A stretch of DNA of 64,000 bases from Epiperipatus broadwayi (lineage: Eukaryota > Onychophora > Udeonychophora > Euonychophora > Peripatidae), in the NCBI GenBank assembly GCA_028023455.1, contig JAQFVV010012512.1, positions 1,838,413 through 1,902,412 on the forward strand. Reading direction: 5' to 3'. Under the pieces are notes generated by a model. The model was not told where the DNA came from. It ran no database searches and was given only the letters and a program-made list of their open reading frames with translations. Shown one piece after another: positions 13,270 to 25,807 of this stretch. The position numbers and the translations under genes are program-made. Each line of letters opens with the position of its first letter. Position 1 is the stretch's first letter.

Positions 13270-13560
13270 ATATATAAGGGATTCAAATTCAGACTTTCAC
13301 ATGACCCTCAAATCTCCATGCTATCTCATATTGCTGACCCACCTGATCACACACATGTTGAAAAGATAAATAATCACCAAATATACATATTTCATGCTAA
13401 AACAGCAATCATCAGTTAGTCCAGATTATTATCTCCATACATATATAAAATCAGTGCTCAGCTTTATATTAAGATAGCCACTCTCAAACTACTCCAACCC
13501 ACAACTCTTCAACTGTCCATTTTATTGAAAATCTGATGATGGAACGTCAATGTAAAAGTT
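13270..13560 (+). repeat. family Q repeat copy
   Basis: Diverged direct copy of the first part of the repeat at 17,419-17,854. Shared landmarks in order are GATTCAAATTCAGACTTTC, an ATCATCAGTTAGTCCAGAT core, ATCAGTGCTC, TTATATTAAGATAGC and ATTGAAAATCTGATGATGG. Non-coding; mobility mechanism unknown. Confidence 0.65.
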
Positions 13561-13705
13561 CATTACAGTTTGTGATTTATCATTAAAATTGATATGCTAG
13601 AATAAATTATGTATATAAGTTATGATAATAAGATAATATATATATATAATGTAAAATTATATGTTCATATATATTTGTATTCATTTATTTGTATGTTTGT
13701 TATAC

Positions 13706-13803
13706 TTCTGAAGAAGATTGTTTGGGGCAATCAAAACTATCAATAGTGGGTTGTAAAAGCAATGTATAAAGTAATGAAGAACATAAATGATATTAATATT
13801 ATA
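13706..13803 (+). repeat. right half of the 10.9-kb foldback element
   Basis: Matches 11,204-11,303: CTGAAGA, GGGCAATCAAAACTATCAA, GTGGGTTGTAAAA, AATGAAGAACATAAATGAT and ATTAATATTATA occur in the same order. It shows that the foldback element is a dispersed family. Confidence 0.7.
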
Positions 13804-13805
13804 AT

Positions 13806-14677
13806 TAAATACTTTATTATAGAAATATTTGAATGACAATTATTTTAAACAAAAATATACATCTGTGTAAATTGACAACTTTCTTAGAATAAAAAACATG
13901 TACTGTCCTGACAACACTTAGATCTAAATTAGCAGTGAGAAATTTCCATCATGTAGATCAAGACTAGCTCTCAAAAGCTCCAATCCAGCCCTCAGACATT
14001 TTTGGAAAACGTATATAAAACAGACCTGTATGAAACTTCTATTTAAACGTACACATAAATGCAATCCAAATATATATGCGAATACTGAATTTAAAGTTAA
14101 AATCAAATATTTCTTCTCTCAACTACATCTTTTTTCCTTTCCAATCTTTAAAGTAATTTTTCATTTTATCAGGGGTAATTAGTTACATTTTTAGTCAAAT
14201 ATAGTAGGCTAATTTTTAACTCCATAATTTTGTGTGGCCTGTGAATGAGATTATAAATATTCAAATGACACTTGTTAGAAAAAAAGTTCCCTGTGCCTGA
14301 TCTAAATGAAAAACATAAGTTTTATTTTTTACATTTAAAAAAATAATAATAATTAATACAATTTAAATGAGTCACTCAAGTTTTAGGTTTTAGATTTCTT
14401 TATCAAATCAAAACATTTTAATAATGCAAATGAAGAACACAAAGTTTATTTTAAAAGTAAATTTCTAAGAAAAAAACATTTATTATAAAATATGAAAATG
14501 TTTAATTTTTATGTTTTATTTTTTGTTTTTATAACTATTTACCAGCTTAATATATTGATAACTTGGGTAAAAATAAATTAATCTAGCCACAATTTGGGAA
14601 GCTATTTTATTGTGCTGGTAACCTTGGGAAATCATCTTTAAAAACAACCAAACAAGTGCAATTTTCATAGTCAAATC
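13806..14677. other. AT-rich non-coding stretch
   Basis: No gene. Frames of about 60-77 codons on the minus strand have no recognisable domain, and the last runs into the adjacent family P repeat. Confidence 0.5.
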
Positions 14678-14692
14678 TAAAGTAGATAATAA

Positions 14693-15872
14693 CACAGAGG
14701 CAAAACTCTCCATACAGTAGCACCACTCAGTGCAAGCCAGAGTAATCAATGGATGCAGGAAGGTTTGTGCTTAAAATCCCTATATAATGCCTACTCATTC
14801 AATACCCCCAGACTAGTGTCTAGGTTGTAGCTTTTATCAGTGAGGAACCTTGGATCTGAAAGCACTGCACCTAGATCATAGGATCTACTTCAATTCTCTG
14901 GCAGATACCTTTTACAAAATTAGTTAACTATAAAGTTTTTAGTCCAAAATGAAAACATAATAATGTTTTCAATGCAAGCTCATCAGCCTGCATAGTTGTA
15001 TAGACCTAAACTCAGTTCAGCATCCATACTTTTTGGTATCTTTGGTTCTTTAATAACCACAGTTATCATATTACTATTGGGAAGGATTGATATTAAATTA
15101 CAAAATATCACATGATCATCATTCCTTATGCTTACACAAGCTGTTTAACAGAGAGGCAAAATTCTCAATACAGTAGCACCACTCAGTGCAAGCCGGAGTA
15201 ATCAATGGATGCAGGAAGTTTTGTGCATAAAATCCTTATCTTGTGCCTACTCATCCAATATCCCCAGACTAGTTTGTAGCTTGTGACTTTCAGCAAAATT
15301 CTATGGATATTAGATAAGTAGGCTCTAGATAGAAATTTTATGCATAAACCTTCCTACATCCACTGATTAATCTGGCTTGCACTGAGTGCCACTACTGTAT
15401 GGAGAGTGTTAAACAGCTTGTGTAAGATAAAGAATGGTGACCATGCATTGTTTTGTGGTTTAATACCAATCCTGCCCAATAGGATTATGGTGACTGTGAT
15501 TATTAAAGAACCATACAACTTTACAGGCTGATGAGCTTGAATTGAAAACATTATTGTTTCCATTTTGGATTCAAAGCTTTATGGTTAGCTAATAAGGTAA
15601 AAAATGTCTGCAGGAGGTTTGTATTAGAATCTAATAATTAGGTGCAGTGTTCTCAGATCCAAGGCTTTTCACAGATGAAAGCCACAAGCTAGAAACTAAT
15701 CTGAAGATATTGGTCAAGTATGCAATAGGTAGAGATTTTATGCGCAATCCTTCCTGCATCCATTGATTACTCTGACTTGCACTGAGTGGAGTTACTGTAT
15801 GGAAAGTATTGTCTCTGTGTTAAACAGCTTGTGCAACCATAAAGAATGGTGATCATGTGATCTTTTGTGGTT
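14693..15872. mobile_element. family P palindromic element, 1.18 kb, with 15-bp flanking repeat
   Basis: The element is a nested palindrome centred near 15,290. The outer left arm (14,693-15,145) is repeated inverted at about 15,405-15,872, and an inner pair occupies about 15,148-15,395. Shared landmarks are CTCCATACAGTAG, CACTCAGTGCAAGCC, AGTAATCAATGGATGCAGGA and ATCCCCAGACTAG. Its edges are flanked by an identical 15-bp sequence, TAAAGTAGATAATAA, at 14,678-14,692 and 15,873-15,887, best read as a target-site duplication of the whole composite. No protein is encoded. Other copies are at 20,012-20,110, 35,462-35,900 and 51,246-51,680. Confidence 0.75.
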
Positions 15873-15889
15873 TAAAGTAGATAATAATG

Positions 15890-17410
15890 GAAATGATTGA
15901 ACCTAAAAACAGGTTATATTTCCCAATCACCTCCCAAAAATCAACACTAGTATTTTGAATTTTTTTTTTTTTTTTCACTCTGCAATAATTTAATTTAAAT
16001 TAAAAAAAAATAATGCATTTTATTAGCTTATCAGGATGCCATGCTAAATGAAACAATTAAAAAAAAAAACCAGGATCCCTCAATTAACAAAATATCCGGC
16101 AATTTTGCTCAATGGTTAAATAGTCTCTTTACTTAAAACAGACTATTTAATTAAAATATATTTCTCTCTTAATTGATAAGTGCTAAAATGACTATTTCGA
16201 AATGAAAGTTGCTAAGTAAAAAACAGCACGACAACTTGGACCTAAAACTAACAATTTATTTTAAAATTAATTAATTCCCATATATATATATACGCACACA
16301 TACAAAATTAAAACTAATTATTTTAAAATGCATTCATACAGCAAAGCATATAAAATATAAATGGATAGCAATGATTAAGTAACTAATGCAAATCAGATTA
16401 TATAGACTTAAGGCCTTTTCAATATGTTTTTTTTAAGTTTTTTAAAAAATAGTCTTACCATAGTGTTTTATTTTATTAATACTTACATTACTGGTCAGAA
16501 TGGCATGGAAATCATGATGTTTTTCTTTCCACTGGTTTACTTTTAAATGGTCTGGTTTTTAAAGTAAAATAGAGACAATCGAGACACACATTTTCCATAG
16601 GCATTTTAAATTAATCCTGGGTTAGACGTTGACGTTCAAATTCAGGAAGCTCCAGAAGAAATCTACATAGTTTAGGGTGAGTTTGTTTTCTTTAATGTCT
16701 GGCAATGCATATTCTCTGTCCATATGAACAAATGATCCTTAGATTTCATATTTCTGATAAGGATGATTTTTGCTTTATAATCTACAATGGCCGTGAAATA
16801 TATATATATTAGCCACGTTAAAAGTTTACAAAAGCTATAAAGTTTATACTGCTAAACTCTACAGCCCAAATCAAAACAACGAATGCATGAATAGTAATTC
16901 CCTCAAAAATGTATTATCTTTTTATTTTCTCTCTGGTCAAAATTTTTTGCATTTTTCTTTTTTTTTAAATATACAATCGATCAGTAATAATCATTACTGT
17001 ATTTATCTAAAGTCAATGATGTCAAAGATGTTGCTTTGAGTTAGTTTGACACTTGTAATTCAAAATGTAATTAATTAAAAGGCAGTAATAAATTGAAGAC
17101 TTCTTATCTTTTGGTGACTGTGTAGAATTATTTTCTATCAGTAAATCTGATTAAATAATTTTTTTTTTTTTCAAACAAAATTTGAAATATGTCAATCTCT
17201 CTCTTTTTTTAATTAAGCCGTATTACGTGTATTTAATTTATTTATGAACATTTTAATAGATATTACAAGTTTTATTTACCCATGCAAGATGCTTATATAT
17301 CTATCTCATAATGCCTACACATACAAACACATTTAAAATAAGATTTTAAATCAAAGAACTTTAAATGATTTTTAACAATTGAGTTCATGATATTTTACAT
17401 ACATAAAGTA
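15890..17410. other. AT-rich non-coding stretch
   Basis: No gene or repeat family recognised. Contains T-runs at about 15,960 and 17,160 and short TA microsatellites at about 16,280 and 16,800. Confidence 0.5.
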
Positions 17411-17418
17411 CTTATAGT

Positions 17419-17854
17419 GGATTTGAACACAGCTTTCCAAGCTCTCCTCTGCTATCTACTCTCTCTCAAACCACTGATATACATGACCATATATATTTGA
17501 AAAAGATAATTGACTGACACATATTTCGTGTTGAACCAGCACTCATCAGTTCGTCCAGATCATCATCTCTCATATATATATATATATATAATCAGTGCTC
17601 GTTTTATATTAAGATAGCACATCTTCAAACTTTAATGGACAGGCTTCAATTTACACCATCTTCCAATTCTTCAGCTATCCATACCATTGAAAATCTGATA
17701 ATGGACTGCCTAAATCCCATGCTGATGCCAATATTGTATGCCCTTGTTGACCTTAAGTCACTAAATATGTATATTGAAGATCACTTATGTGTGTGGTCAT
17801 GTGTATCAATAGTTTGAGATGTTGAAGGAAGCTTGGAAGTCTGTGTTCAAATCC
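17419..17854. repeat. family Q foldback copy with 25-bp inverted ends
   Basis: The left end GGATTTGAACACAGCTTTCC (17,419) is the inverse of the right end, which finishes GTGTTCAAATCC at 17,854, with one mismatch over about 25 bp. Inside are the ATCAGTT..GTCCAGAT core, a TA microsatellite (17,572-17,590) and TTGAAAATCTGATAATGG. The right end contains a B-box-like GTTCAAATCC, but no A-box lies at a suitable distance. Non-coding. Confidence 0.65.
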
Positions 17855-18059
17855 CTGTAATTACAATGGTATATGAAGTATGTCTGAATTTCAAATATTA
17901 TATATAAGTTATTTTAAATCTTAAATTTATCAATTAGTTATCCCTCTATTATTTCATGATACCAGTGCATTGTTTTAAAGTAACAATTAAAATATGAAAT
18001 GGAAATATGAGGTCTACTCCCATGAAAACTATGCTCAAATTTACTATAAAGAACAGTTT

Positions 18060-18700
18060 TAGAATGTCTTGTATTGTTCTTTCACTTTACATGTCTAACA
18101 AAGACTTGATTTAGAATAATAGATTCTATAGTACCTTATCCACAATTTGAGTAACATGTTTATTGTTTTTATGCATTATGTTTTTAAAATTGTATGTAAC
18201 ATCTTTAAATGTCTTCATATTGTACCATTAGATTGCTCGGGCTTCACAGTGATACAATAAATTAGATAAAACAACAGTTCTATATGCATCTAACTTAGTT
18301 ACAGCAGTTGTCTTTCCATGATGAAATAATCTTAACTTTAACTTTTTTAAAAGTGGTAGCATTACATTGGAGTTTGTATTAAACCTCGACATCTAATCCA
18401 CTTTTCTACTTATAAAATTGCTTAGGTATTTAAATTGCATTATATTTACAAGTTGATAACTATCCAAGCCAAAATTGCTGAGTTTTTTTTTATCATTAGA
18501 TAATAAAGAATATGAGTTTTAAAACATTAATTAAGGCATGAAAGTTTTTATATGTTGCATTCAAAATATTAAGCAAATATGTAAATCAACTGGTAAAAAT
18601 AACTCAATCATCAGCATATTATATTCCAGAATCCAATAAGTTCTTATTTTCACTTTTTAATATTTAAATAGAATGTGATCGTAGGGACCTCTACAGGTCT
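18060..18700 (-). pseudogene. eroded LINE reverse transcriptase fragment
   Basis: Read on the minus strand, about 18,640-18,580 encodes LDSGI-stop-YADD-stop-VIFTS, the catalytic YADD box of a non-LTR reverse transcriptase with two stops around it. Downstream on the same strand (to about 18,100) scattered segments such as KYNAIQIPKQFYK, KKVKVKIISSWK and SPSNLMVQYED continue the type of sequence that follows the YADD box, interrupted by many stops. The upstream fingers and endonuclease are missing. Too decayed to assign to a clade; it is unlike the Tx1-like and RTE copies elsewhere in the window. Confidence 0.5.
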
Positions 18701-18720
18701 TAAACCACAAGCTACAGCCT
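18665..18720 (+). repeat. short dispersed motif shared with 47.5 kb
   Basis: The block GGACCTCTACAGGTCTTAAA with its flank GTGATCGTAG reappears near 47,535 as GCGATAGTAGCGACCTCTAC followed by AGGTTTTAAA. Both are next to GCTACAGCCTTA or its inverse. It is probably the edge of an unrecognised repeat. Confidence 0.45.
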
Positions 18721-18771
18721 TAATGAATATTACTTACATAATCAATGTGTGTTTAAATAAATTTATAATTA

Positions 18772-18873
18772 GATATTTAAATAGAAGTATATTTTCTATA
18801 TTGAACTTAATTAGTTCAAATCCTTTCTAATTACATTAAGTTCAGTATAGAAAATATACTTGTATTTAAATAT
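18772..18873. repeat. hairpin with ~40-bp arms
   Basis: ATATTTAAATAGAAGTATAT and TTTCTATATTGAACTTAAT (left) are matched by ATTAAGTTCAGTATAGAAA and ATATACTTGTATTTAAATAT (right), with a loop of about 20 nt. Only a few mismatches in the stem. Confidence 0.75.
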
Positions 18874-18934
18874 GACATATTCAGCTTGTATTCTGTCTAT
18901 TCCTCCTCTGTGTATTTAAATGGATATATTAAGG

Positions 18935-19070
18935 TTCTATACATGAGGAGTTGAAATGACTTAAAGGCAACATGGTTATAATAATAATATTGGTATCAAT
19001 AAGGGATTCCTATCATCAGATTTTCAATGATACGGATGGATGAAGAGTTGGAGGGTGGAGAAAATTGTAG
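18935..19070 (-). repeat. family Q fragment, inverted
   Basis: The reverse complement gives CCAACTCTTCATCCATCCGT, ATTGAAAATCTGATGATAGG and GATACCAATATTATT in the order found at about 17,660-17,745. Confidence 0.55.
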
Positions 19071-19079
19071 CAAATGAAA

Positions 19080-20010
19080 AACATTATAAAAAATAATATT
19101 TGTACTTGGAAAATAAAAAAATAAGTTCTAAAGTGATTACATAATGAAAGCAATAAAACATTTCTTATTTGAACTCCATTTTAAAAATGGGATCAAATTA
19201 TTGTTTAGACATTGTAAAGCAATAAAATTTGTTTTAAAATTTAAAAATTCAAAAAAAATGTTGGCACCAACATTTATGAAAGCACTTACTTTCAGAAATT
19301 CAATCTCACCTTCTGTTTTATTACAATTATAGTTTTATTTGAGTTGTCTTCTAAAAAACAAACATTTTCAAATAAATCTAATTGAAAGCATATATTTTTT
19401 GCTTTAAAATAAGTGTATTAAAAATATGTTGCTAAATAAACATAAATATGTAAATAGACTATGGAAATTACTTTTTTTTTCTGAAGTAGCAAAACAAAAA
19501 AAAAGTTGCTGTCAAATTCTGAGAACATAAGCATACGAATTATTGATGCTGTTGGTTTATTTACATTATAATACTACTAATCACTGGTGTTATTAGCATT
19601 TTGATATTTTATATATCTATATAGATATAAATCAATATAAATTTTAGTTTCAGTTACTCTTATTAAATGAATGCAAAAGTAATAAAATAGTATCTTAGTT
19701 AATTTCAAAAGAGCAAAGAAAATCTGAAAGCAATAGCAACAAATATCAGAACATTCTGAGGACATTCAATTGACAATTTTAAGGTTAGAAATATAGGTAC
19801 AAGTATTTATAACTTCAATGAAAAAATGCCCAATACTGATGATGATCAGGGTATATACTAGATTAAATGAGTATGTAATTTTGCAATGTAAAAAATTGTA
19901 TGTTACACCTCAATGCCAATACAATCTTTCTAAACTTACAAATACCAAATAAAATTAATATTCTAATTTGACATTCTGAAATATAATATGTACTAATAAA
20001 ATGCTATATT
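19080..20010. other. AT-rich non-coding stretch
   Basis: Frames of about 62 codons on both strands lack any domain signature. No repeat family recognised. Confidence 0.5.
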
Positions 20011-20011
20011 A

Positions 20012-20110
20012 AACAAAGGCAAAACCCTCCATGCAGTAGTGCCACTCAGTGCATGTCAGAGTAATCAATGGATGCTTGTGTAAGCATAAATAATGTTTAT
20101 CATGTAATGT
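20012..20110 (+). repeat. minimal, internally deleted family P copy
   Basis: Carries the family P left end (GGCAAAACCCTCCATGCAGT, CACTCAGTGCATG, AGTAATCAATGGATGC) joined directly to the right-terminal sequence TTGTGTAAGCATAAA. Everything between, about 300-1,000 bp in other copies, is missing. It defines the shortest unit that keeps both ends. Confidence 0.65.
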
Positions 20111-20271
20111 TATCTTATTACAAAATATGTAAGCATTATTTACACCTCTATCCAATGCCACCCTTTAGATTTTGAGGCTCTGAACATAAATATGGAATGG
20201 ACCCCAGTAAATAAAAAAGTGAATAAATAAATAAAATCTTTATTTTTTTAAAGTAGTGAACACTATTACCT

Positions 20272-20742
<471 letters not shown>

Positions 20743-20743
<1 letters not shown>

Positions 20744-20753
20744 GCATGGCGGC
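20743..20753 (+). promoter_or_regulatory. YY1-like site at the LINE ORF1 start
   Basis: AGCATGGCGGC matches the YY1 consensus AANATGGCGGC at all but one position and overlaps the ORF1 ATG. A YY1 site near the 5' end of human L1 is known to direct accurate transcription start, so the position is suggestive. One motif match; low confidence. Confidence 0.3.
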
Positions 20754-22256
20754 GCGTCAAGAAGTGAACGACATAAATTGTGCTCAAACAAACGACGATA
20801 AAATGAAAACTGCGACCATGCAAACGTAACAAAAATAAACCAGCAGCCTCACAGCATCGAAAAGAGTCCAGCATTACCACAGACAGCAAGATTTAGGAAA
20901 GTAAGTAAATCAAGCCGACATAAATAATTTAAACCTCATAGACAACAATAATGAAGAGCCCTCCCCAATGATATGGAATCAAGATGAACAGCAAAAAATA
21001 AACGCTAATTTCAATGGCACCATCCCAAAAAAAATATTCGCACCTTTCCAAAAATTTTTTTTCACCGAGATCACTAGTGTTAGCTGTCACCAATAGGAAT
21101 TTAACACTATATAAATTCCCCAGAGAGCTTCTTTACAAAGAGCTGACAGCAACAGCAATGTGGGATACAGTCTCTATTATAGGAGAGCATCCAAACTCGT
21201 GATACATTGCAATTCAGTTTTTTTATGAACATCAGCATGCAAGATTTCAAACTAAAGTAAAAACTTTGGGAAGCTACGCGTTAATAATAGTCGATCAAAG
21301 CTTGCAAAACTATTGTAACAGAATAATTAAAAACACTTACTTCGGATATACCATTCAGGATTTTCAAAAATTAATATAGTCATTTTGCAAAGCTATTTAT
21401 ATAAAACAAATCTACTTATCCGACACCCCCATCCCGGTTTTCAGCAACAACTTTCATTTCAAAATAAAGCTGAATGACAGTGTAAACCCGGAGGAACACA
21501 AATAATTGACCAAAATGCAATACTGACCATTCACATAAAAGGATTAAGGCCAATATGTTTTGTGTGCAGTGAAACCGGACACTTAGCAATCGATTGCAAC
21601 ACCAAAATCAACCAGAAAAAACAACCAAGCTCTGAAGATCAACTAAGAGAAGCTCACCAACAGGAATCAAATAGTATAAAACAGATAACGAAAACAACTA
21701 ATAAACAAGAAAGCATTAATAAAAAATCCACAGATCAACAGCAATTGAATAATAAAAAAACTGCACACACATTGCCAGCACCTGAAATTCTGGATTTATC
21801 AACAAAAATAACCAATAGAATTCAAACCCCCACTGATAAATAAACAGAAAGTCAACAGCCTCAAGAGGCTGCAATGGAAAAAACAGCACAAATCTAACTC
21901 AGCCTACCAAAATACTGATGAAAAAGAGATAGTAAAAGAACAAATAAACTCACACAGTAATAGTGATCAAGAAAATATATATATAACACATCAAACACCC
22001 AATATTAAAAATAACACAACAATGGAAATTATGGAAGCTATCACCCCAAATATGCCTCAAATCACCAAAGCTAACACAGAACAAAGAAGAAGACCAGGCC
22101 ACCCACCAAAGAAAAATAGAGGGCCCCAAAAAAATCAAAATAACATAATCCAACCTTAGCCTTGCTGATCACAACAGTACAACTACAGTGGAAACAGATG
22201 AAGATCTGGAAATGGAATATGAGAATGAATGGGAAGAAACACCAGATCAACCCTAA
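20746..22256 (+). pseudogene. LINE ORF1 (gag-like nucleic-acid-binding protein), broken
   Basis: Begins MAARQEVNDINCAQTNDDK at 20,746 and runs in one frame, with three stops, to about 21,070 (segment EEPSPMIWNQDEQQK). It continues in a second frame (LTLYKFPRELLYKEL, about 21,090 onward) and returns to the first for a CCHC knuckle, CFVCSETGHLAIDC (CX2CX4HX4C) at about 21,556-21,597. The tail is hydrophilic and rich in Gln, Asn and Lys. A third segment includes a basic RRRPGHPPKKNRG (about 22,085-22,123), similar to an AT-hook. A last frame ends acidic, DEDLEMEYENEWEE, with TAA at 22,254. ORF1 proteins of this group coat the element RNA as a ribonucleoprotein. At least four frame changes and several stops show decay. 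Confidence 0.75.
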
Positions 22257-22287
22257 TATTTAAATCTCAACCAAAAAACAACATATA

Positions 22288-25200
22288 ATGAAAGTAAAAA
22301 TTGTGGCAATCAATGTCAGGGGTTTGAACTCAACCTCAAAAATTAATAAGTTAAAACATTGGATCAAAGATATACAACTACACTTGCTTGGTATACTTGA
22401 GACAAAAATTTATGCTGGATCACAAACTAACCCAGCCAAACATTTAAATATGGAAGGTTTCTGTGCATGCTCCAGAGACTCTTCCTTTCCCTCAGCTGGC
22501 ACCAGACTCATAATTGCTAGAAATTGCCCATTCACAACATTCAAAATAATTCACATTGACATGAACTTATTAATTGCAACCTTCAACCAAAAAAGCATAA
22601 CAATAAATCTGGTTTTTGTATATATGCCTTTACAGGATAAAAAAAATAGATACCATAATTGCAAACATTATTTCAAGGTTAGCTACAACTTCAAACCCAA
22701 CCATGTTAATTGGAGATTTTAATTTAAAATATCAGGAATTTACCCAATGTTGGCTTCACAGAATAAACATACCACTAATGAGTGGCCAAGGTTTTTTGCC
22801 AGATGATGCCATCTCTTTCCACAATAATCGCTTCTCTTCACTTATTGATCTGTGCTTCTATTCTCCAATGCTTCACCACCTTATTGAAATAAAACTAACT
22901 CCCTCAACTTTTTCCGATCACTCAGCTCAAATAGTCACAATTGACTGTGCCCAAATTCAAATATCACCTTTTTCACTTACAAGAACAATAAGAGTTTTAC
23001 TCCCAGAAACAACCCCTGAATTTCTGTTCTCTGAGATCTACATAATGCTAAACAAAATCAAAGATAAGACTTTGAACCCGGTTCAGATACATCTAGCATT
23101 TATGGGAATGTTGTCCTTTAACATCAACCATATAACAAAAAACAACCTCCACCATCAAGACTTTTGTCTCTGGCAGATCAGTTGCACCAGAGAATAATCA
23201 TGATTAACCCATCACACTGAACCCAGCAGTATATATTCAAGCTTACATATGCATACAATAAAGCATGTGATGAACTCAAAAGCTATCTGAAGATAAAGAA
23301 AAGCAAGATATGCCTAATCAGGCCACACACTTGGACAAGAGATTATATAAGATGGGTACTGGGGAACCAACCAGATGTAAAAGTGCCAATGGCACTATAT
23401 ACAAATAGTGGAACATATGCAGGACACAATATGATTATGCCATGTTTGAATATTTTAAGGAGAAATTACAAGAAAAACAACCATACAAAATACCACATAA
23501 TCTGTTTGGCCCAACAGAGACAAAAACTCCATTCACAAAAGATCTATTCACAACAAAACTGAATACTATTTGAAACGCTTGCCATGCAGGTAGTCCTGGA
23601 GTCCCATTGTTTCTATTAAAACATCTAAGTAAATTCACAACAGAATATTTGTGTCAGTTAGCAAACCATCTAGTGCAACAAATTCAACCCATGGAGGGTG
23701 TCTATCCAATAGCCATAGTACCCTATAATAAAAAAAGCAATTATCCCACCTATTACAGACCTCAGGCCAATATCTATGGGACCTTTGCTGATCAAAATTA
23801 TGGAGAAAATTATTAAAGATGAAATTGAACCATATATAATGCCACTTATCTCCAAAACCCAATATGCAAAGAAAAACTCTTCAACAACAGAAGAGCCTTA
23901 TTCTTCAAAGCAATTCTAGCCACAGTAAAACAGCAGAAAAAATATGGACCCATTGTCGTGCAACTTGACATAGAAGCTGCATTTAACTCAGTCAATATAT
24001 ATACACTTCTGCAAATGCTAAAAGACACAGAAATTCCTAGAACACACATATATATAATTGCAAACCTGCTTCTGAACAGAGAGATCCATATAACTTTAAA
24101 TGGAAGAAACTCACCATCTTTCCCACCCACCAAATCTATATCCCAAGGATCCCCTCTTAGTTCACTATTGTTTATATTTTACATCAATCTCCTTATTAAA
24201 AGCATACAAAATGCATTTACTGGGATTGAGATACCAGACACAACACAGCGCACTACATGCATTGCCTATATGGATGATGTTACCATATTCCTAACATCAA
24301 AAAAAATAAATACCGCAACTCCAAAAGATATTGCAAGAATATTTGCAAAAATATGAATTAACATTTAACCTGGAAAAAACCACAGCCTGGTCTCTATACA
24401 CTGGTAAACCATGTACATCAATTTACACATCAAAACCAAACTCTTTCCTTGGGTTCCCATTTCATATTGGAATTATAGGAATGAGATGCCATATCCAAAA
24501 TAAACTTAAAGAAGAAGCCACAAAAATTATAAACTCCTTGTCCAAAGCATATCTTTCGCTATATTCCAAAGTACAGTTAATTAACCAGATTATCACAAAC
24601 AAAATAACATACTATGGACTGGTTATTTCATTCTCAAAGGTGTTCATTTCAAAAATTAAAACCATATATAATAAACTACTTTGGGCCAGAAAAACAGTAG
24701 CAATTTCCATAAAAAAACTTAGCCAACACCTAATAAAAAATGGACTTGGCTTGCACAACATCAATATTTTTCATCTACAGAAGTTAAAGAACTCAATAAT
24801 CACAATACTTGCCAAATACCCAAAAATTAACCACTTTCTAGAAGTTACTCCAACAGATAGACCACTTCCAAAAGGTTCTTTTTTCACTAACATTATATAC
24901 CATTGCAAAAACCACAGACAAGATTCCAGAACAGTATTTGCATAAGTATTCATACTGGGATATTTATGGTTTAATAAACAGAGAAGCAGATATTAATGTT
25001 ATACAACCTATGCTAGTAATTAACAACAAGAGACTAGTCAAGGAATATAAAAAATGGGCTCTAAAGCCCAAATACTTTGGTTTTATCATAAAAATCAATT
25101 TCATTGCCTTGCCAACAACACACCTTCTTTATCATAAAAGAATGTACATATCTATTGACCCCTTCTGTGGACTCTGCCATTGAGCAGAAGAGACACTTAA

Positions 25201-25489
25201 CCAAATATGACAGATGATGTGTAACACCTACAGAAAACCGATTACAAATATTAATCACATAATGGCTGCTTTTCAGGGAAGATCAATACCTAGCATTAGG
25301 GCAGCCACATTTGTTCTATATGCGTACTGGTGCACCTGATGTACTTTCTTAATTGACAATAACACCAGATGACACCCAGCTATATTTAGCAACAAACTGC
25401 TACACATTCTAAATAGAGATAAAATAATAACCAACCCCCACTTATATGAAGCAACATGGTCATTGTTAAAACAATCATCAATGCTGTGA
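22288..25489 (+). pseudogene. LINE ORF2: APE endonuclease + reverse transcriptase + CX2CX8HX4C, broken
   Basis: Starts 32 bp after ORF1 with MKVKIVAINVRGLNS. The endonuclease boxes are visible: LLGILETK (about residue 35), VYMP, GDFN (about 22,713), SLIDLCFYSP and FSDH (about 22,913). The frame shifts near 22,640, inside the endonuclease. Reverse transcriptase boxes follow: VVQLDIEAAFNSVN (about 23,960), SISQGSPLSSLLF (about 24,135), AYMDDVTIFLTS (about 24,270, catalytic YMDD), FLGFPFHIGIIG, then the LLWARK and NGLGLHNI boxes. The C-terminal zinc motif is damaged (CGLCH-stop-AEETLNQI). It ends ATWSLLKQSSML, TGA at 25,487. The span is equivalent to about 1,067 codons, near normal for the group. 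It would nick the target and prime cDNA synthesis; here it is disabled by frameshifts and stops. Confidence 0.85.
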
Positions 25490-25749
25490 ATGTTGCAAAG
25501 AAAACTATCATACAACTAACATTCAAAGTGACATGGGGACAAAACTAAATAAGCTCATCAAACTTTAGAACTCTGATTATTTTTGCTTTTTTATTTTTTA
25601 TATTGTTATAGTCCATTAACCACAAAGTGTAACCACTAAATTCATTTATATATGTTTACCCTAATATTATTCATTGTATGCTAAATTTGAAATTTTCTAG
25701 ACGTAAACTTGTATAAACAATTGAGATCAATAAAGCCTTTATTGAAACA

Positions 25750-25772
25750 TAATAATAATAATAATAATAATA

Positions 25773-25806
<34 letters not shown>
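25750..25806 (+). repeat. (TAA)n junction array
   Basis: About 19 TAA units with one TAG interruption. It is the 3' tail of the plus-strand Tx1-like LINE and, read on the other strand, the 3' tail of the minus-strand Jockey-like copy that follows. Confidence 0.9.

Positions 25807-25807
<1 letters not shown>

Larger units (their letters stand above)
20744..25806 (+). mobile_element. full-length, decayed Tx1/L1-like LINE with (TAA)n tail
   Basis: A two-ORF non-LTR retrotransposon about 5 kb long. ORF1 (20,746-22,256) has a CCHC knuckle. ORF2 (22,288-25,489) has an APE-type endonuclease, a reverse transcriptase and a C-terminal zinc motif. A 3' UTR of about 260 bp ends in (TAA)n. Reverse transcriptase features such as an I..I.P segment before AYMDDVTIFLTS, and GLGLH after an LLW box, point to the L1/Tx1 group; I lean to Tx1. 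The 5' start is uncertain (20,744, or 20,529 at the array edge). Several frameshifts and stops make this copy non-autonomous today. Relatives are at 31,634-33,209 and 36,170-37,435. Confidence 0.85.
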
